Notes: generated by a model not told the origin, from the letters alone. DNA of 64,000 bases from an uncultured Pseudomonadota bacterium (GCA_903829815.1 CAIKRR010000057.1:1-64000), one strand, 5' to 3'; shown: positions 38,742 through 48,778, counted from the first letter of the stretch. Translations and numbers: made by a program.

Positions 38742-38893
38742 GAGCCCCTCCCCGGTCAGATTCGGCAGTCGAGGACCGAGCGACATCACCCGGGTCACCC
38801 GTCTGCAACAGCGAGGAGAAAAGCCTACAACCGCAGCCCCAGGGGCGGACTGAGCAGGATCAATCCGGCGGGGCACTCCCGCACTGCCCCGGC

Positions 38894-41521
38894 TCAGGCA
38901 AGGCCGGCCGCAAGCGCAGCATCGACATCGTCAAGCCAGACAAAGGTGAGCGCATCCCGGGCTTCGGCCGGAATTTCCGGGAAGTCCGACCGGTTGCGTG
39001 CCGGCAGCATCACCGTACGCACACCCGCCTGCGCTGCGGCCAGCACCTTCTCCTTGATACCGCCCACCGGCAGTACCAGACCACGCAGACTGATCTCGCC
39101 CGTCATCGCGGTATCTGCTCGCACCACCCGCCCACTGAATATGGACGCGATGGCGAGAAACATGCCCACGCCTGCGCTGGGACCATCCTTGGGCGTCGCC
39201 CCGGCCGGCACATGCACATGGAGGTCCGACTTCCGGAAGACGGCTGGATCGATGGCGAGGGCCTCGGCACGCGACTTCACCAGGGTGAGCGCCGCCTGCA
39301 CCGACTCCTTCATCACATCGCCCAGTTGCCCGGTGACGATCAGGCGCCCCGTGCCGGGCGTGCGTGTGGCCTCGATAAAGAGCACGTCACCGCCAGCCGG
39401 CGTCCAGGCCAACCCCGTAGCCACCCCCGAGAGTCCGGCGGGAAGGGCGCTTTCGTTCTCGAACTTGCGCGGCCCCAGCACCTCGGCCAGGTCGGTCGGC
39501 TCCACGATCACCTGCGAAGTCTCGCCACGGGCAATACGCACCGCGGCATGGCGACACACGGCTGCAATGCGGCGCTCCAGACCTCGCACGCCGGCCTCAC
39601 GGGTATAGCCGCGCACGATCTCGCGCAGGCTGGCCTCGCCAAGCACGATCTGCGCTGGCTGCAGTCCGTTCTGACCGATCTGCTTCTCGACCAGATGCGT
39701 TAGGGCTATGTTCACCTTTTCGGTTTCGGTGTACCCGGGCAACTCGACCACCTCCATGCGATCGCGCAAGGGCGCCGGGATGGTGTCGAGCATGTTGGCG
39801 GTAGCAATGAAGGTGATGCGCGAGAGGTCGAAGGGCACGCCCAGATAGGCATCGCGAAAGCTCGCGTTCTGCTCCGGATCGAGCACCTCGAGCAAGGCTG
39901 CAGAAGGTTCACCATGAAAGCCTCCGTGCCCGAGTTTGTCCACCTCATCGAGCAGCATCACCGCATCGCGGGTGCCGGCCTTCTTCAGTGCCTGCACGAT
40001 ATTGCCCGGCAAGGAGCCCACATAGGTACGACGATGGCCCCGTATCTCGGCCTCGTCATGCACGCCACCCAGAGCCACCCGCACGAAGGTCGTTCCAAGG
40101 GCCCGTGCAATCGATTGGCCCAGCGAAGTCTTGCCCACCCCCGGTGGGCCTGCAAAGCACAGGATGGGCGCCTTGCCAGCCGGATTGAGCTTTCGCACCG
40201 CCAGATACTCGACGATGCGACGCTTCACCATATCGAGCCCGAAGTGGTCTGCATCCAGCACGGCGCGCGAGGCATCCAGATCGATATCTCGCGCGCTGGT
40301 GACGGCCCAGGGCAATTCGACCAGCCAGTCCAGATAGCTTCGAACCATCGAATACTCGGCAGAAGAGTCCGACATGCGCTTGAGTCGAGCCAGTTCCTTG
40401 CGCGCCTGCTTCAACACATCGGGAGGCATCTGCGCGGATTCGATCGCCGCTCCGAGATCCTCGAGTTCACCCGTTTCGCCCTCATCGCCGAGTTCACGCT
40501 GGATCTGGCGCAGTTGCTCACGCAACATGAATTCGCGCTGCCGCTCGTCGACCTTCTCCTGAGTGCGATCACCAATCTCACGCGACAGGCGCATCACCGC
40601 GATACGGTGCGCAAGCAAGGCCAGCACGTTGTCCAGGCGCGCCTCGAGATCGATGGTCTCCAGGATGGCCTGCTTTTCCTCGGGCTTGATGTCCATGAAG
40701 CCCGCCACCATGTCGGCGAGTGCTCCGGCCGAACTGAAGCTCTGGATGGCCGCGACCAGGTCATGCGGGGTCTGAGGCAGCAGTTGCAAGGCCTCGGCCG
40801 CCCGCTGCTTGAGGAGCAGCATGCGCGCCTCGATGCCGCCGTCGCGCTTGTCGCTCTCCTTGATGCGCTCGATGCGTGCCGCCAGAAATGGCATGTCACG
40901 CAAGACTTCGATGATACGAAAGCGCTGCTCGCCCTGACACACGACATGGTGACCGCCATCACCCGTGGTGACGTAGCGAACGACTCGGGCCAGCGTTCCA
41001 ATGGCGTGCAGGTCCTCGGGCTCAGGATCGTCACGCGCCGGATCCCGCTGCATCACCAGACCGACCGGCCGCTCGCTGCGCGCAGCCTGCTGAGCGGCGG
41101 CAATCGAGCCAGGCCGCCCGATGCCAAACGGCAGCACCATGCCCGGGAACAGCACGCTGTTGCGTACCGGAATGAGTGGCACCACATCGGCGGGCAACGA
41201 GTAGATGGTGGCAAGGTCACCGCCCCGCACCGGCATCGTCGAGCCCTCGGCAGCAGGCTGGGTTGCAGATTCGACATCGACCTCGGAGTCTGACTGGGCA
41301 ACGATCTGGGCAGACTCTCCAACGACCGCAGCGACCGGAGCACCCACAGCCTGAACCTCAGCCTGAACCACAGCCTCACCCACGGCCTCGACCTCAGGCA
41401 GCGCCGGCAGTGCAACAGGCACCGAGACCGCCTCGGCCTGCGCCCCCGACTCGGCATCGATCACGACTGCGGTGCCCGAGGACTTCATGTCGGTGCCGCC
41501 TGCGTCTTTCTGTCTGTCCAT
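38894..41521 (-). CDS. lon: ATP-dependent protease Lon
   Basis: The 875-residue product has all Lon parts: substrate-binding N domain (VPLIPVRNSVLFPGMVLP), coiled region, Walker A GPPGVGKTSLGQSIA, Walker B AVMLLDEVDKLG, and the C-terminal protease with the Ser-Lys dyad (PKDGPSAGVGM and GGIKEKVLAA). Lon usually has about 780-810 residues; here about 75 residues of low-complexity Ala/Val/Glu/Pro sequence precede the N domain. The start is uncertain: ATG 41521 or ATG 41488. The gene is divergent from the mrfA-like gene across about 200 bases that hold their promoters. Lon degrades misfolded and regulatory proteins in the cytoplasm. Confidence 0.95.
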   Translation of the reverse strand: MDRQKDAGGTDMKSSGTAVVIDAESGAQAEAVSVPVALPALPEVEAVGEAVVQAEVQAVGAPVAAVVGESAQIVAQSDSEVDVESATQPAAEGSTMPVRGGDLATIYSLPADVVPLIPVRNSVLFPGMVLPFGIGRPGSIAAAQQAARSERPVGLVMQRDPARDDPEPEDLHAIGTLARVVRYVTTGDGGHHVVCQGEQRFRIIEVLRDMPFLAARIERIKESDKRDGGIEARMLLLKQRAAEALQLLPQTPHDLVAAIQSFSSAGALADMVAGFMDIKPEEKQAILETIDLEARLDNVLALLAHRIAVMRLSREIGDRTQEKVDERQREFMLREQLRQIQRELGDEGETGELEDLGAAIESAQMPPDVLKQARKELARLKRMSDSSAEYSMVRSYLDWLVELPWAVTSARDIDLDASRAVLDADHFGLDMVKRRIVEYLAVRKLNPAGKAPILCFAGPPGVGKTSLGQSIARALGTTFVRVALGGVHDEAEIRGHRRTYVGSLPGNIVQALKKAGTRDAVMLLDEVDKLGHGGFHGEPSAALLEVLDPEQNASFRDAYLGVPFDLSRITFIATANMLDTIPAPLRDRMEVVELPGYTETEKVNIALTHLVEKQIGQNGLQPAQIVLGEASLREIVRGYTREAGVRGLERRIAAVCRHAAVRIARGETSQVIVEPTDLAEVLGPRKFENESALPAGLSGVATGLAWTPAGGDVLFIEATRTPGTGRLIVTGQLGDVMKESVQAALTLVKSRAEALAIDPAVFRKSDLHVHVPAGATPKDGPSAGVGMFLAIASIFSGRVVRADTAMTGEISLRGLVLPVGGIKEKVLAAAQAGVRTVMLPARNRSDFPEIPAEARDALTFVWLDDVDAALAAGLA

Positions 41522-41725
41522 GACCTGACCACTCCCTGCTCGATGGCGTTGGCACATGCGCCACGCCGCCCTTCATAGATGGGAACCCCTGAGGCCAATT
41601 CAAGTGCCATCGCGCATCGTGTCGCTCATCCAGTGAGCCAGATCGCGAGCAGGCTCGTTTGCGACGACACCCATACCGGGTTGGTCGTGCGGCCATTTCC
41701 TTCCGATTCAAGGTGCCATCCAGCC

Positions 41726-44284
41726 ATGACTCCGCCAGCCCCTTCCGCTGACTTCATTGACGATCTCTTTGCCACCGCGGCGCCCGAGTCCCGCTCCACC
41801 CGCCCGCCCCGTCGGGTCGCTGGACCCGCATCAGCCGAGGCACTGCTCAGCGCGCTGCGTACCCGACATGCCGAGCGGATCACCGGACAACTCATCACCC
41901 CGGCACGAGCGGGCACCTGGGCAAGTCTCCCGCCCGAGTGCGACCCACGCCTGCGCCAGGCGATGCACCAGCGTGGCATCGACCAGCTCTACAGTCACCA
42001 GCGCGAAGCATGGGACCGCGTCCGCCGCGGCGAGGACATCGTGGTGGCAACTCCCACCGCCTCGGGCAAGAGCCTCTGCTACAACCTGCCAGTGATCGAT
42101 GCCGTTCTCTCCACGGGTGCCAAGGCACTCTATCTCTTTCCGACCAAGGCACTGGCGCAGGACCAGGTCGCCGAATTGCTGGCGATCAACGACAGTGGTC
42201 GACTCGGCCTGCGCACCAGCACCTTCGACGGCGATACGCCCGCTGATGCGCGACGCGCGGTACGCATCAATGGCGATATCGTGATCACCAACCCGGACAT
42301 GCTGCATCAGTCGATCCTGCCGCATCACACCAAGTGGGCCCAACTGTTCGAGAACCTCGCCTTCGTGGTGATCGATGAATTGCACACTTACCGGGGCGTG
42401 TTTGGCGCCCATGTCGCGAACCTGCTTGCCCGACTGCAACGCATCCTCGCCTTCTATCGGTCGACACCGCGCTTCATCACCTGCTCGGCGACGATAGGCA
42501 ACCCCGATGACCTCGCGAGCCGCCTCATCGGCCGCCGCGTTCATGCCATCACCCAGTCGGGAGCACCCAGCGGCGAACGACACCTGCTCATCTGGAATCC
42601 TCCCATCGTCAACGCCGACCTGGGCTTGCGCGCATCGGCGCGGTCGCAAAGCACGCTCCTCGCGCGCCAGGCCATCGACCTGGGCCTGAAGACCATCGTG
42701 TTCACCAACTCACGACTCGAAGTGGAGGTGATCACCAAGTACCTGAAGGACATCTACGACGCCGACCCGCGCCATGCAGCGCGCGTGCTCGCCTACCGAG
42801 GTGGCTACCTGCCAACAGAGCGCCATTCGCTCGAAGCCAGCCTGCGCTCGGGCACCCCCGACGCGGTCGTGAGCACCTCAGCGCTCGAACTGGGGATCGA
42901 TATCGGCGCCCTCGACGTGTGCATCCTCAACGGCTATCCGGGCAGTGTGGCGAGCGCGCTGCAGCGCTTCGGACGCGCCGGACGACGCAACCGCACCGCG
43001 GTCGGCATTCTGGTGGCGAGCAGCGAGATGCTCGACCAATACCTGGCACGAAACCCCGATTTCTTTCTCGGTGCCAGCGCCGAGGAGGCCGTTCTCGACC
43101 CCGAGCACCTGCTCATCCAGATGGAGCACCTGCGCTGTGCCGCCTTCGAGCTGCCGTTTCGCGCGAGCGAGCCGTTTGGAATCGAGCCGGTCGAGCCTCG
43201 CCTTGCCTATCTCGAGGGCGAGGCGGTACTGCATCAGGCCAACGGCGAATGGCACTGGATTGCCGACAGCTATCCTGCCAACGCGATATCACTGCGCGCT
43301 GTGGCCGATGGCAACTTCACCGTGATCGATGTCACGGGCGGGGGCAAGACCGTGATTGCCGAAGTGGACTACTCGGCAGCCGCCATGACCCTCTACGAAG
43401 GCGCCATCTACATGGTGCAGTCGGCCCCCTGGCAGGTCGAGCGTCTGGACTGGACCGGCCGCAAGGCCTTCGTGCGCCGCACCCGGGTCGACTACTACAC
43501 CGACGCCATCGATTACACGCGACTGAAAGTGCTCGACTGCTTCAGCCAGTCACCCGCAGGCCAGGGCCAGTGCCAGCATGGCGAGGTGCATGTGGTACGC
43601 CACGTCTCGGGGTACAAGAAGATCCGCTACTACACCCACGAGAATGTGGGCTACGGGCCGGTCAACCTGCCCGATCAGGAGATGCATACCTTTTCTCTCT
43701 GGTGGGATCTGCCGGCCGCGGTTCTCGACGAAGCCTTTGCCGACAGGCAGACAGCCATCGACGGGTTCATCGGCGCGGCCTATACGCTGCAGCATATGGC
43801 CGCACTGGTTTCGCTCTGCTCGGTACGCGACATCGGTCGTGCCGTGGGCGATGGCAATGGCACCTGGTCGGCGGTGATCGATTCGCACCGCCGCGCCGCG
43901 CCGCCCGAGAGCGGCTCGGGCGGTGTGGGCGCCCAAGGCCCCGAGGCTGGGCCGGGCAGGCCATTCAGACCCACCCTCTTTCTCTACGACAACACTGCCG
44001 GGGGGAGCGGTCTTGCGCCGGCGCTCTTCGAGCGACGTACCGAAATCGTCGATCGCGCACTGAGTCTTGTCACCGGGTGCGAATGCAGCGAGGGCTGCCC
44101 TGCCTGCGTCGGGCCGATTCTGCGTGTCGAATCGAGCGGAGCGGGCATGACGGGCACCTCGGGCCCGTCGAGCCGCTCAGGGCGCAGGAACCGGTCGTTG
44201 CCATCGCCCAGGGTGTCGGCGCAGCGCATCCTCGAACTGCTCGGCGCAAGACGCATCGAGCAATCCCGTCCCGAGGCCACATGA
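41726..44284 (+). CDS. mrfA: DEAD/H-box DNA helicase with C-terminal Cys cluster, MrfA (YprA)-like
   Basis: The 852-residue SF2 helicase has Walker A TASGKS at 111-116, the DEAH-type box DELH at 217-220 and helicase C motifs (STSALELGIDIGALDVCIL and QRFGRAGRRNR). The C-terminal DUF1998-like region ends in the four-Cys cluster GCECSEGCPAC (about 785-795), which is needed for Bacillus MrfA. MrfA and the exonuclease MrfB repair mitomycin C adducts independently of UvrABC in Bacillus subtilis. An mrfB-like gene follows with an ATGA overlap, so the pair is probably functional. ATG 41726 was chosen from the helicase's conserved start; a longer open frame reaches 41579. Confidence 0.88.
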   Translation: MTPPAPSADFIDDLFATAAPESRSTRPPRRVAGPASAEALLSALRTRHAERITGQLITPARAGTWASLPPECDPRLRQAMHQRGIDQLYSHQREAWDRVRRGEDIVVATPTASGKSLCYNLPVIDAVLSTGAKALYLFPTKALAQDQVAELLAINDSGRLGLRTSTFDGDTPADARRAVRINGDIVITNPDMLHQSILPHHTKWAQLFENLAFVVIDELHTYRGVFGAHVANLLARLQRILAFYRSTPRFITCSATIGNPDDLASRLIGRRVHAITQSGAPSGERHLLIWNPPIVNADLGLRASARSQSTLLARQAIDLGLKTIVFTNSRLEVEVITKYLKDIYDADPRHAARVLAYRGGYLPTERHSLEASLRSGTPDAVVSTSALELGIDIGALDVCILNGYPGSVASALQRFGRAGRRNRTAVGILVASSEMLDQYLARNPDFFLGASAEEAVLDPEHLLIQMEHLRCAAFELPFRASEPFGIEPVEPRLAYLEGEAVLHQANGEWHWIADSYPANAISLRAVADGNFTVIDVTGGGKTVIAEVDYSAAAMTLYEGAIYMVQSAPWQVERLDWTGRKAFVRRTRVDYYTDAIDYTRLKVLDCFSQSPAGQGQCQHGEVHVVRHVSGYKKIRYYTHENVGYGPVNLPDQEMHTFSLWWDLPAAVLDEAFADRQTAIDGFIGAAYTLQHMAALVSLCSVRDIGRAVGDGNGTWSAVIDSHRRAAPPESGSGGVGAQGPEAGPGRPFRPTLFLYDNTAGGSGLAPALFERRTEIVDRALSLVTGCECSEGCPACVGPILRVESSGAGMTGTSGPSSRSGRRNRSLPSPRVSAQRILELLGARRIEQSRPEAT

Positions 44285-45384
44285 ACACGGTCGAACTGCG
44301 CGAGCGACTCATGCGAGCGACACGTGGCGCGACACGTGGCGCGACACGCGGCGACACTGCGCAGGCGACAAGCCGGGTGAGCATGACAAGCGGAGGAAAC
44401 ACGACAAGCACGAGAGGCGAAGGCATGCTCGCGCCACAAGGAAGGTACGCCCCTGGCACAATCCCCGCGGCGATGCCCGGCGCCGGTGCAGCAGCTCTGT
44501 CCATCGCCGAGCGGCTCGCTCGTCTGAGACCGCAACAGGTGCCCTCGCGACCCAGCGTCATCGACCCGCAGCAACTGGCCCTGTCACTGGGTGGCGTGCT
44601 CGACGCACCAGGCGTGGTGCGAATCGACCTCTACCTGAATCAGGAGTCGACGGGTTCCATCAGCGACGCAAGAACTCCGCAAGATCTTGCCCCGCTGCCC
44701 AACAGCATGAACCTCAGGCGCGATCACCTGCATGCGCTCGGCCTCACAGCGCTCGAGGATGCTGCGTCGCTCGTCTTTCTCGACACCGAAACCAATGGTC
44801 TTGCAGGCGGCGCTGGCACGCTTGCCTGGATGATCGGCGCCGGCCGGATCGAGGCCCGGGGGTTCACGATCAGGCAATGGATGCTCCTTGGCCCTGGGGC
44901 TGAACGTGACATGCTCACCCTGCTCGGGCAATGGCTAAGCCCCGACTCGACGATCGTGACCTACAACGGACGCACCTTCGATCTGCCACTATTGGCCACG
45001 CGTTACTGCCTGAGCCGAATGAATGATCCGCTCGCGGCACGCCCCCATCTCGATCTGCTTGCCAGCGCACGTGGCCTGCCCCGTGCAGGTGCCCCCGACC
45101 TCAAGCTGAGTTCGATCGAGCGCACCTGGCTTGGGGTCTGTCGTGCCGATGACCTTCCAGGCAGTGCGGCACCCGGTGCCTGGCGCAACTGGCTGCAGGC
45201 CCGTGATGCAAGGGCATTGCCGGGGGTACTGAAACACAATGCCATCGACATCGAGAGCCTCGCGCGCCTGTGCCTTCATGCGGGTCGCATCAAGGCAGGA
45301 CTCTTCGATGACAGGGGAATCACGATGGCTGGCCCGGCTCAATCAGCTGAAGTCACCGAAGCCACCGACACTGCTCTGCTATAG
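44281..45384 (+). CDS. mrfB: RNase H-like DEDD exonuclease, MrfB (YprB)-like
   Basis: The 367-residue product has a DEDD-type nuclease domain: Asp168 and Glu170 in VFLDTETNG, a middle Asp in TYNGRTFDLPLL, and the HNAIDIESLARL motif with the last Asp. The N-terminal 90 residues are low complexity and hold a 12-bp tandem repeat. Bacillus MrfB is slightly longer with C-terminal TPR repeats, which I do not see here. The start overlaps the helicase stop (ATGA), which supports a two-protein repair complex in the cytoplasm. Confidence 0.82.
   Translation: MNTVELRERLMRATRGATRGATRGDTAQATSRVSMTSGGNTTSTRGEGMLAPQGRYAPGTIPAAMPGAGAAALSIAERLARLRPQQVPSRPSVIDPQQLALSLGGVLDAPGVVRIDLYLNQESTGSISDARTPQDLAPLPNSMNLRRDHLHALGLTALEDAASLVFLDTETNGLAGGAGTLAWMIGAGRIEARGFTIRQWMLLGPGAERDMLTLLGQWLSPDSTIVTYNGRTFDLPLLATRYCLSRMNDPLAARPHLDLLASARGLPRAGAPDLKLSSIERTWLGVCRADDLPGSAAPGAWRNWLQARDARALPGVLKHNAIDIESLARLCLHAGRIKAGLFDDRGITMAGPAQSAEVTEATDTALL
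44317..44352 (+). repeat. In-frame 12-bp tandem repeat, three copies, in the mrfB-like gene
   Basis: GCGACACGTGGC occurs at 44317-44328 and 44329-44340, and with one change at 44341-44352. It encodes the ATRG-ATRG-ATRG run near the N terminus. Confidence 0.92.
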
Positions 45385-45385
45385 T
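45377..45385 (+). promoter_or_regulatory. Possible extended -10 promoter of the metallo-hydrolase gene
   Basis: TGCTATAGT at 45377-45385 fits an extended -10 element (TGN-TATAAT-like). It overlaps the mrfB-like stop codon and would start transcription near 45392, about 19 bases before ATG 45411. No clear -35 is seen. Confidence 0.4.
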
Positions 45386-45410
45386 CGGTTTGCCCCTCCC
45401 GAGACTCGCC

Positions 45411-46325
45411 ATGGCCCTTTCTTTCAATCGCGAGATACGCTTCGAATACGGCACGCTGGAGACAGTGGCGCCGGGCCTGCGGCGGATCGTCGCGCGCAAC
45501 CCCTCGCCCTACACGCTGCACGGCACCGGCACCTACGTCGTGGGCACGGGCGAAGTGGCCGTGATCGACCCTGGCCCCGATGACCCAGCGCATGTCGATG
45601 CCCTCCTCGAGGGCCTGGACGGCGAAGTGGTGAGCCATGTGCTGGTGACCCACACCCACAACGATCACTCACCAGCGGCTGCGCACCTGCGCGCGCGCTG
45701 TGGCGTGGCGATCTGGGGCTGCGCCCCCCACCCGACAAGCGGCGACACCTTTACCGGCGAGGCTGGCGGCGACACCGACTACCGCCCCGATCGGCTCCTC
45801 ATCGATGGCGAGATCATCGAAGGACGCGACTGGACCATCGAGGTGGTGCACACACCCGGGCACACCTCCAACCACCTGTGCTATGCGCTGCAACCGCAGG
45901 GCATTCTCTTCTCGGGTGACCATGTGATGGGATGGTCGACCAGCGTGGTATCCCCCCCCGATGGCGACATGCGCGCCTACCTGCGCTCGCTCGAGCGCCT
46001 GGCGGCACGGTCGGATCGCATCTACTGGCCGACGCACGGGCCGGCGATCGAATCCCCGCAGGACTACGCACGCGCGCTGCACGCCCACCGCTTGCAACGT
46101 GAAGCGATGGTGGTGGATGCCTTGCGCGCCGGGCTCGAGTCGATACCGGCGATGGTCCAGCGCATCTATACGGGCCTCGACCCGCGACTGGTGCGTCCGG
46201 CCGGGCGCACCACCTGGGCGCACCTGCGCTGCCTGGTCGAGGACGGCAAAGCGTGCGTCATCGACGGCGAGGGTGGTCTGGCGAGCGCCACGCTGGAGTC
46301 ACGCTATCGCCTGGCAAACGACTGA
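45411..46325 (+). CDS. MBL-fold metallo-hydrolase (LACTB2-like) (1)
   Basis: The 304-residue metallo-beta-lactamase-fold protein has the zinc motif HTHNDH (VLVTHTHNDHSPAAA), His in VHTPGHTSNHLCY, Asp in LFSGDHVMGW and a late His in YWPTHGPAIES. The layout, with a C-terminal helical tail containing RTTWAHLRCLVEDGKA, fits the LACTB2/glyoxalase II-like group of hydrolases or nucleases. The start was taken at ATG 45411, after SD-less sequence; ATG 45390 in frame would overlap nothing else and add seven residues. The substrate is unknown. Confidence 0.85.
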   Translation: MALSFNREIRFEYGTLETVAPGLRRIVARNPSPYTLHGTGTYVVGTGEVAVIDPGPDDPAHVDALLEGLDGEVVSHVLVTHTHNDHSPAAAHLRARCGVAIWGCAPHPTSGDTFTGEAGGDTDYRPDRLLIDGEIIEGRDWTIEVVHTPGHTSNHLCYALQPQGILFSGDHVMGWSTSVVSPPDGDMRAYLRSLERLAARSDRIYWPTHGPAIESPQDYARALHAHRLQREAMVVDALRAGLESIPAMVQRIYTGLDPRLVRPAGRTTWAHLRCLVEDGKACVIDGEGGLASATLESRYRLAND

Positions 46326-46416
46326 CCGAATCCTGGCGAATACGCGGCCCTGGTCTGATGAGAACACGCGCTCGGGGACGCGGTCGGCATTCCCGGGCAC
46401 GCCCCCACGAAACCCT

Positions 46417-47475
46417 CTAGATGCGCCGTGCCTCGGGCAGGATGTCGCGACCGAAGATCTCGAGGGAACGCATGATCTGCGCTTGCGGCAAGGAGCCAAA
46501 GTCGACCAGCATGCCAACCTGGGTGATGCCCATGCGCGCCATCTGCTCCAGGCGCGTCAACACCTGGTCGCGCGCACCCATGAGAACCCGATCGGGGTAG
46601 TAGAGTTCAAACGAACTCTGGCGCTGGTAGTCCTCACGCGCGGCATAGCCCTTGTAGGCAATCGGGTCAGGCGCCTTGGTGGCGGCCTCGACGCCTGCCG
46701 CGGTGTATTCACCCATCGGACGATCAACCACGCTACGCAATTGCGCGTCATCGGGCTGATCGAGGAAGTGCGCATGATAGACACAGGCAACCTCGTGATC
46801 TTCGACTCGCCGCCCACTCTTCACCAGTGCGTCGGTGTACCAGCCAATCCGCTGGGCGGCCGTGGCGCCATCGACGTGATAGGCCACATAGAGCAGGTTG
46901 TAGCCCTCCGTCCCCGTCCACTCGAAGCTCTCGGGCGACATGAGGCACGCCACCCAGATCGGCGGGTTGGGCTGCTGACGCGGCGTGGGCAGGACACGCA
47001 GCCCTTCGATCGGCGGTCGGAAAGGCCCGCTGTAGTGAACCGGCTCGCCACTCCAGGCCTGCCGTACGAGCGAGATGCCATCCTCGAGGCGCTCGCGCGT
47101 CTCGCGCATCGGCACGCCAAAGGCATCGAATTCGTCGCGCAGGAAACCGCGACCGATCCCCAGATCGGCGCGGCCGCCCGACAGGTGATCGAGCACGGCA
47201 GTCGACTCGGCGACGCGAATCGGATCATTGAGCGGGAGCACCGTGGCGCCAGTACCCAGGCGGATGTTGCGGGTTCGTCCGGCAAGGTACGAGAGCATCG
47301 AGAATGGCGCTGAACTGAGGCCGCCGTGGCGCACGAAATGGTGCTCGACAAACCACGCATAGTCGATGCCGATCTCATCGGCATAGCAGACTTGTTCGAC
47401 CATATTGTCGATATGAGTTGCCTGGTCGATGTGTGCCGGCATGTGGGTCGGCAGGTAGAACAATCCGAATTTCAT
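46417..47475 (-). CDS. LLM-class flavin-dependent oxidoreductase (2)
   Basis: The 352-residue luciferase-like product contains MKFGLFYLPTHM at its start, YADEIGIDYAWFVEHHF, LAGRTRNIRLGTGATVLPLNDPIRVAESTAVLDHLSGGRADLGIGRGFLRDEFDAFG and a C-terminal MARMGITQVGMLVDFGSLP. It is a distant paralogue of the protein at 18454. ATG 47475 has GGAGA upstream and matches the family start. Flavin-dependent oxidation of an unknown substrate is expected. It is convergent with the metallo-hydrolase gene. Confidence 0.88.
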   Translation of the reverse strand: MKFGLFYLPTHMPAHIDQATHIDNMVEQVCYADEIGIDYAWFVEHHFVRHGGLSSAPFSMLSYLAGRTRNIRLGTGATVLPLNDPIRVAESTAVLDHLSGGRADLGIGRGFLRDEFDAFGVPMRETRERLEDGISLVRQAWSGEPVHYSGPFRPPIEGLRVLPTPRQQPNPPIWVACLMSPESFEWTGTEGYNLLYVAYHVDGATAAQRIGWYTDALVKSGRRVEDHEVACVYHAHFLDQPDDAQLRSVVDRPMGEYTAAGVEAATKAPDPIAYKGYAAREDYQRQSSFELYYPDRVLMGARDQVLTRLEQMARMGITQVGMLVDFGSLPQAQIMRSLEIFGRDILPEARRI

Positions 47476-47755
47476 GTCTGTCTCCGTGGCGCCTGGATGC
47501 CCTGGGCCTGGCCGGCGAGGATCGCGGCGCTGGCTCTCATTGGTGCAGAGTGATCCGCAGGATTCACAGTTTACCGTGCCTGCGCTGAAGCGCAGACGAT
47601 GACCCTCGGACAACGATCACTCGCAGCCCGAGGGCGAGCGTGCCCCGGTACAATCCACGCCGAACGGTACAGCACGCCAACCAGGCCGCAGGCGAAGCAG
47701 CGTGCTCGAGCAGCGAGTCACGCGCACGTCGCCGTGCCCATGAGGAGACCCCTTG

Positions 47756-48778
47756 ATGACCATCACACTCACCCCCCTTGCACCTGTCGGTCGCACGCAC
47801 ACGCCTGCCGGCAAGGTCCTGGCCCGACTCGGATTCGCCACGCTCGCCGTTCTGACAGCGTTGCCAGCCCTGGCCCAGACGGCCTGGCCGACCAAGCCGA
47901 TTCGCATCATCGAGCCGGCGGTTGCCGGCAGCGCGGTCGATGTCTACATCCGTCGGGTCGCCCCGAAGCTCTCCGAGGCACTGGGCCAGCCGATCATCAT
48001 CGAGAACCGGCCAGGCGCCAACAGCGCCATCGGCGCCCGTGAAGCGGCGCGCGCGCCCGCCGATGGCTACACGATCTTCCACGCCAACATCAACAATTCG
48101 ATCAACGATGCTCTGATCGGCGACAACTGCTGCCGCCTGACTCAGGAGTTCGCACCGGTCACACGACTCACATCCACTGCGCTCATGATGGTCGTGCACC
48201 CCTCGGTACCGGCAACCACGTTGAAGGAATTTGTCGACTATGCGCGCGCCAACCCGGACGTGCTGACCTATGCATCGGGCGGTACCGGTGCCATCACGCA
48301 ACTGATCGGCGAACGCCTGAAGATGGTGGCCGGCATCAAGGTGCGCGAGGTGCCCTACAAGTCGATTGGTGCCGAGTTGCCCGATCTGACCGCAGGTCAC
48401 GTAAAGACCGCCTTCCTGGCCCCGATCGTGATCAGTCAGCATGTGAAGGCCGGGCGCCTGCGCGCCCTGGCCGTACCGGAAGCGCGCCGCGCGCCTTCGA
48501 TGCCCGATGTCCCCACGATGGCCGAAGCCGGCGTCTCTGGCGTGGACGCCACCGGCTGGAACGGCATCTTCGTGCCCGCAGGTACACCCGAGCCGGTGAT
48601 CAGGCGCCTTCAGCAGGAGTTCTCGAAAGTCCTCAACCTGAAGGAAGTGCGTGACGAGGCGGCATCGCTCGCCACCGAAGTGGGCGGCGAATCGACCGAG
48701 GAATTCACCACGTTCGTGCGCAGTGAAATAGCCAAGTGGGGACGCGTCATCAAGGAAGCCGGCATCAAGGCCGAGTGA
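47756..48778 (+). CDS. Bug/TctC-family periplasmic solute-binding protein (4)
   Basis: The 340-residue product has a signal peptide (ending ALPALA) and the motifs AWPTKPIRIIEPAVAGSAVDVYIR, IIIENRPGANSAIGAREAA, VREVPYKSIGAELPDLTAGH and MPDVPTMAEAGVSG. An unusual pair of adjacent cysteines (NCCRLTQEF) replaces the common YDP-DF segment. AGGAGA precedes ATG 47756. It is convergent with the second molybdenum-hydroxylase gene; the 280 bases upstream hold no gene I can support. Confidence 0.9.
   Translation: MTITLTPLAPVGRTHTPAGKVLARLGFATLAVLTALPALAQTAWPTKPIRIIEPAVAGSAVDVYIRRVAPKLSEALGQPIIIENRPGANSAIGAREAARAPADGYTIFHANINNSINDALIGDNCCRLTQEFAPVTRLTSTALMMVVHPSVPATTLKEFVDYARANPDVLTYASGGTGAITQLIGERLKMVAGIKVREVPYKSIGAELPDLTAGHVKTAFLAPIVISQHVKAGRLRALAVPEARRAPSMPDVPTMAEAGVSGVDATGWNGIFVPAGTPEPVIRRLQQEFSKVLNLKEVRDEAASLATEVGGESTEEFTTFVRSEIAKWGRVIKEAGIKAE

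Noticed and set aside
42919-44280. Open frame that would extend the MrfB-like protein upstream by about 450 residues
   Set aside because: It lies entirely within the helicase gene in another frame, is Arg-rich, and the ATGA overlap at 44281 is the natural start.
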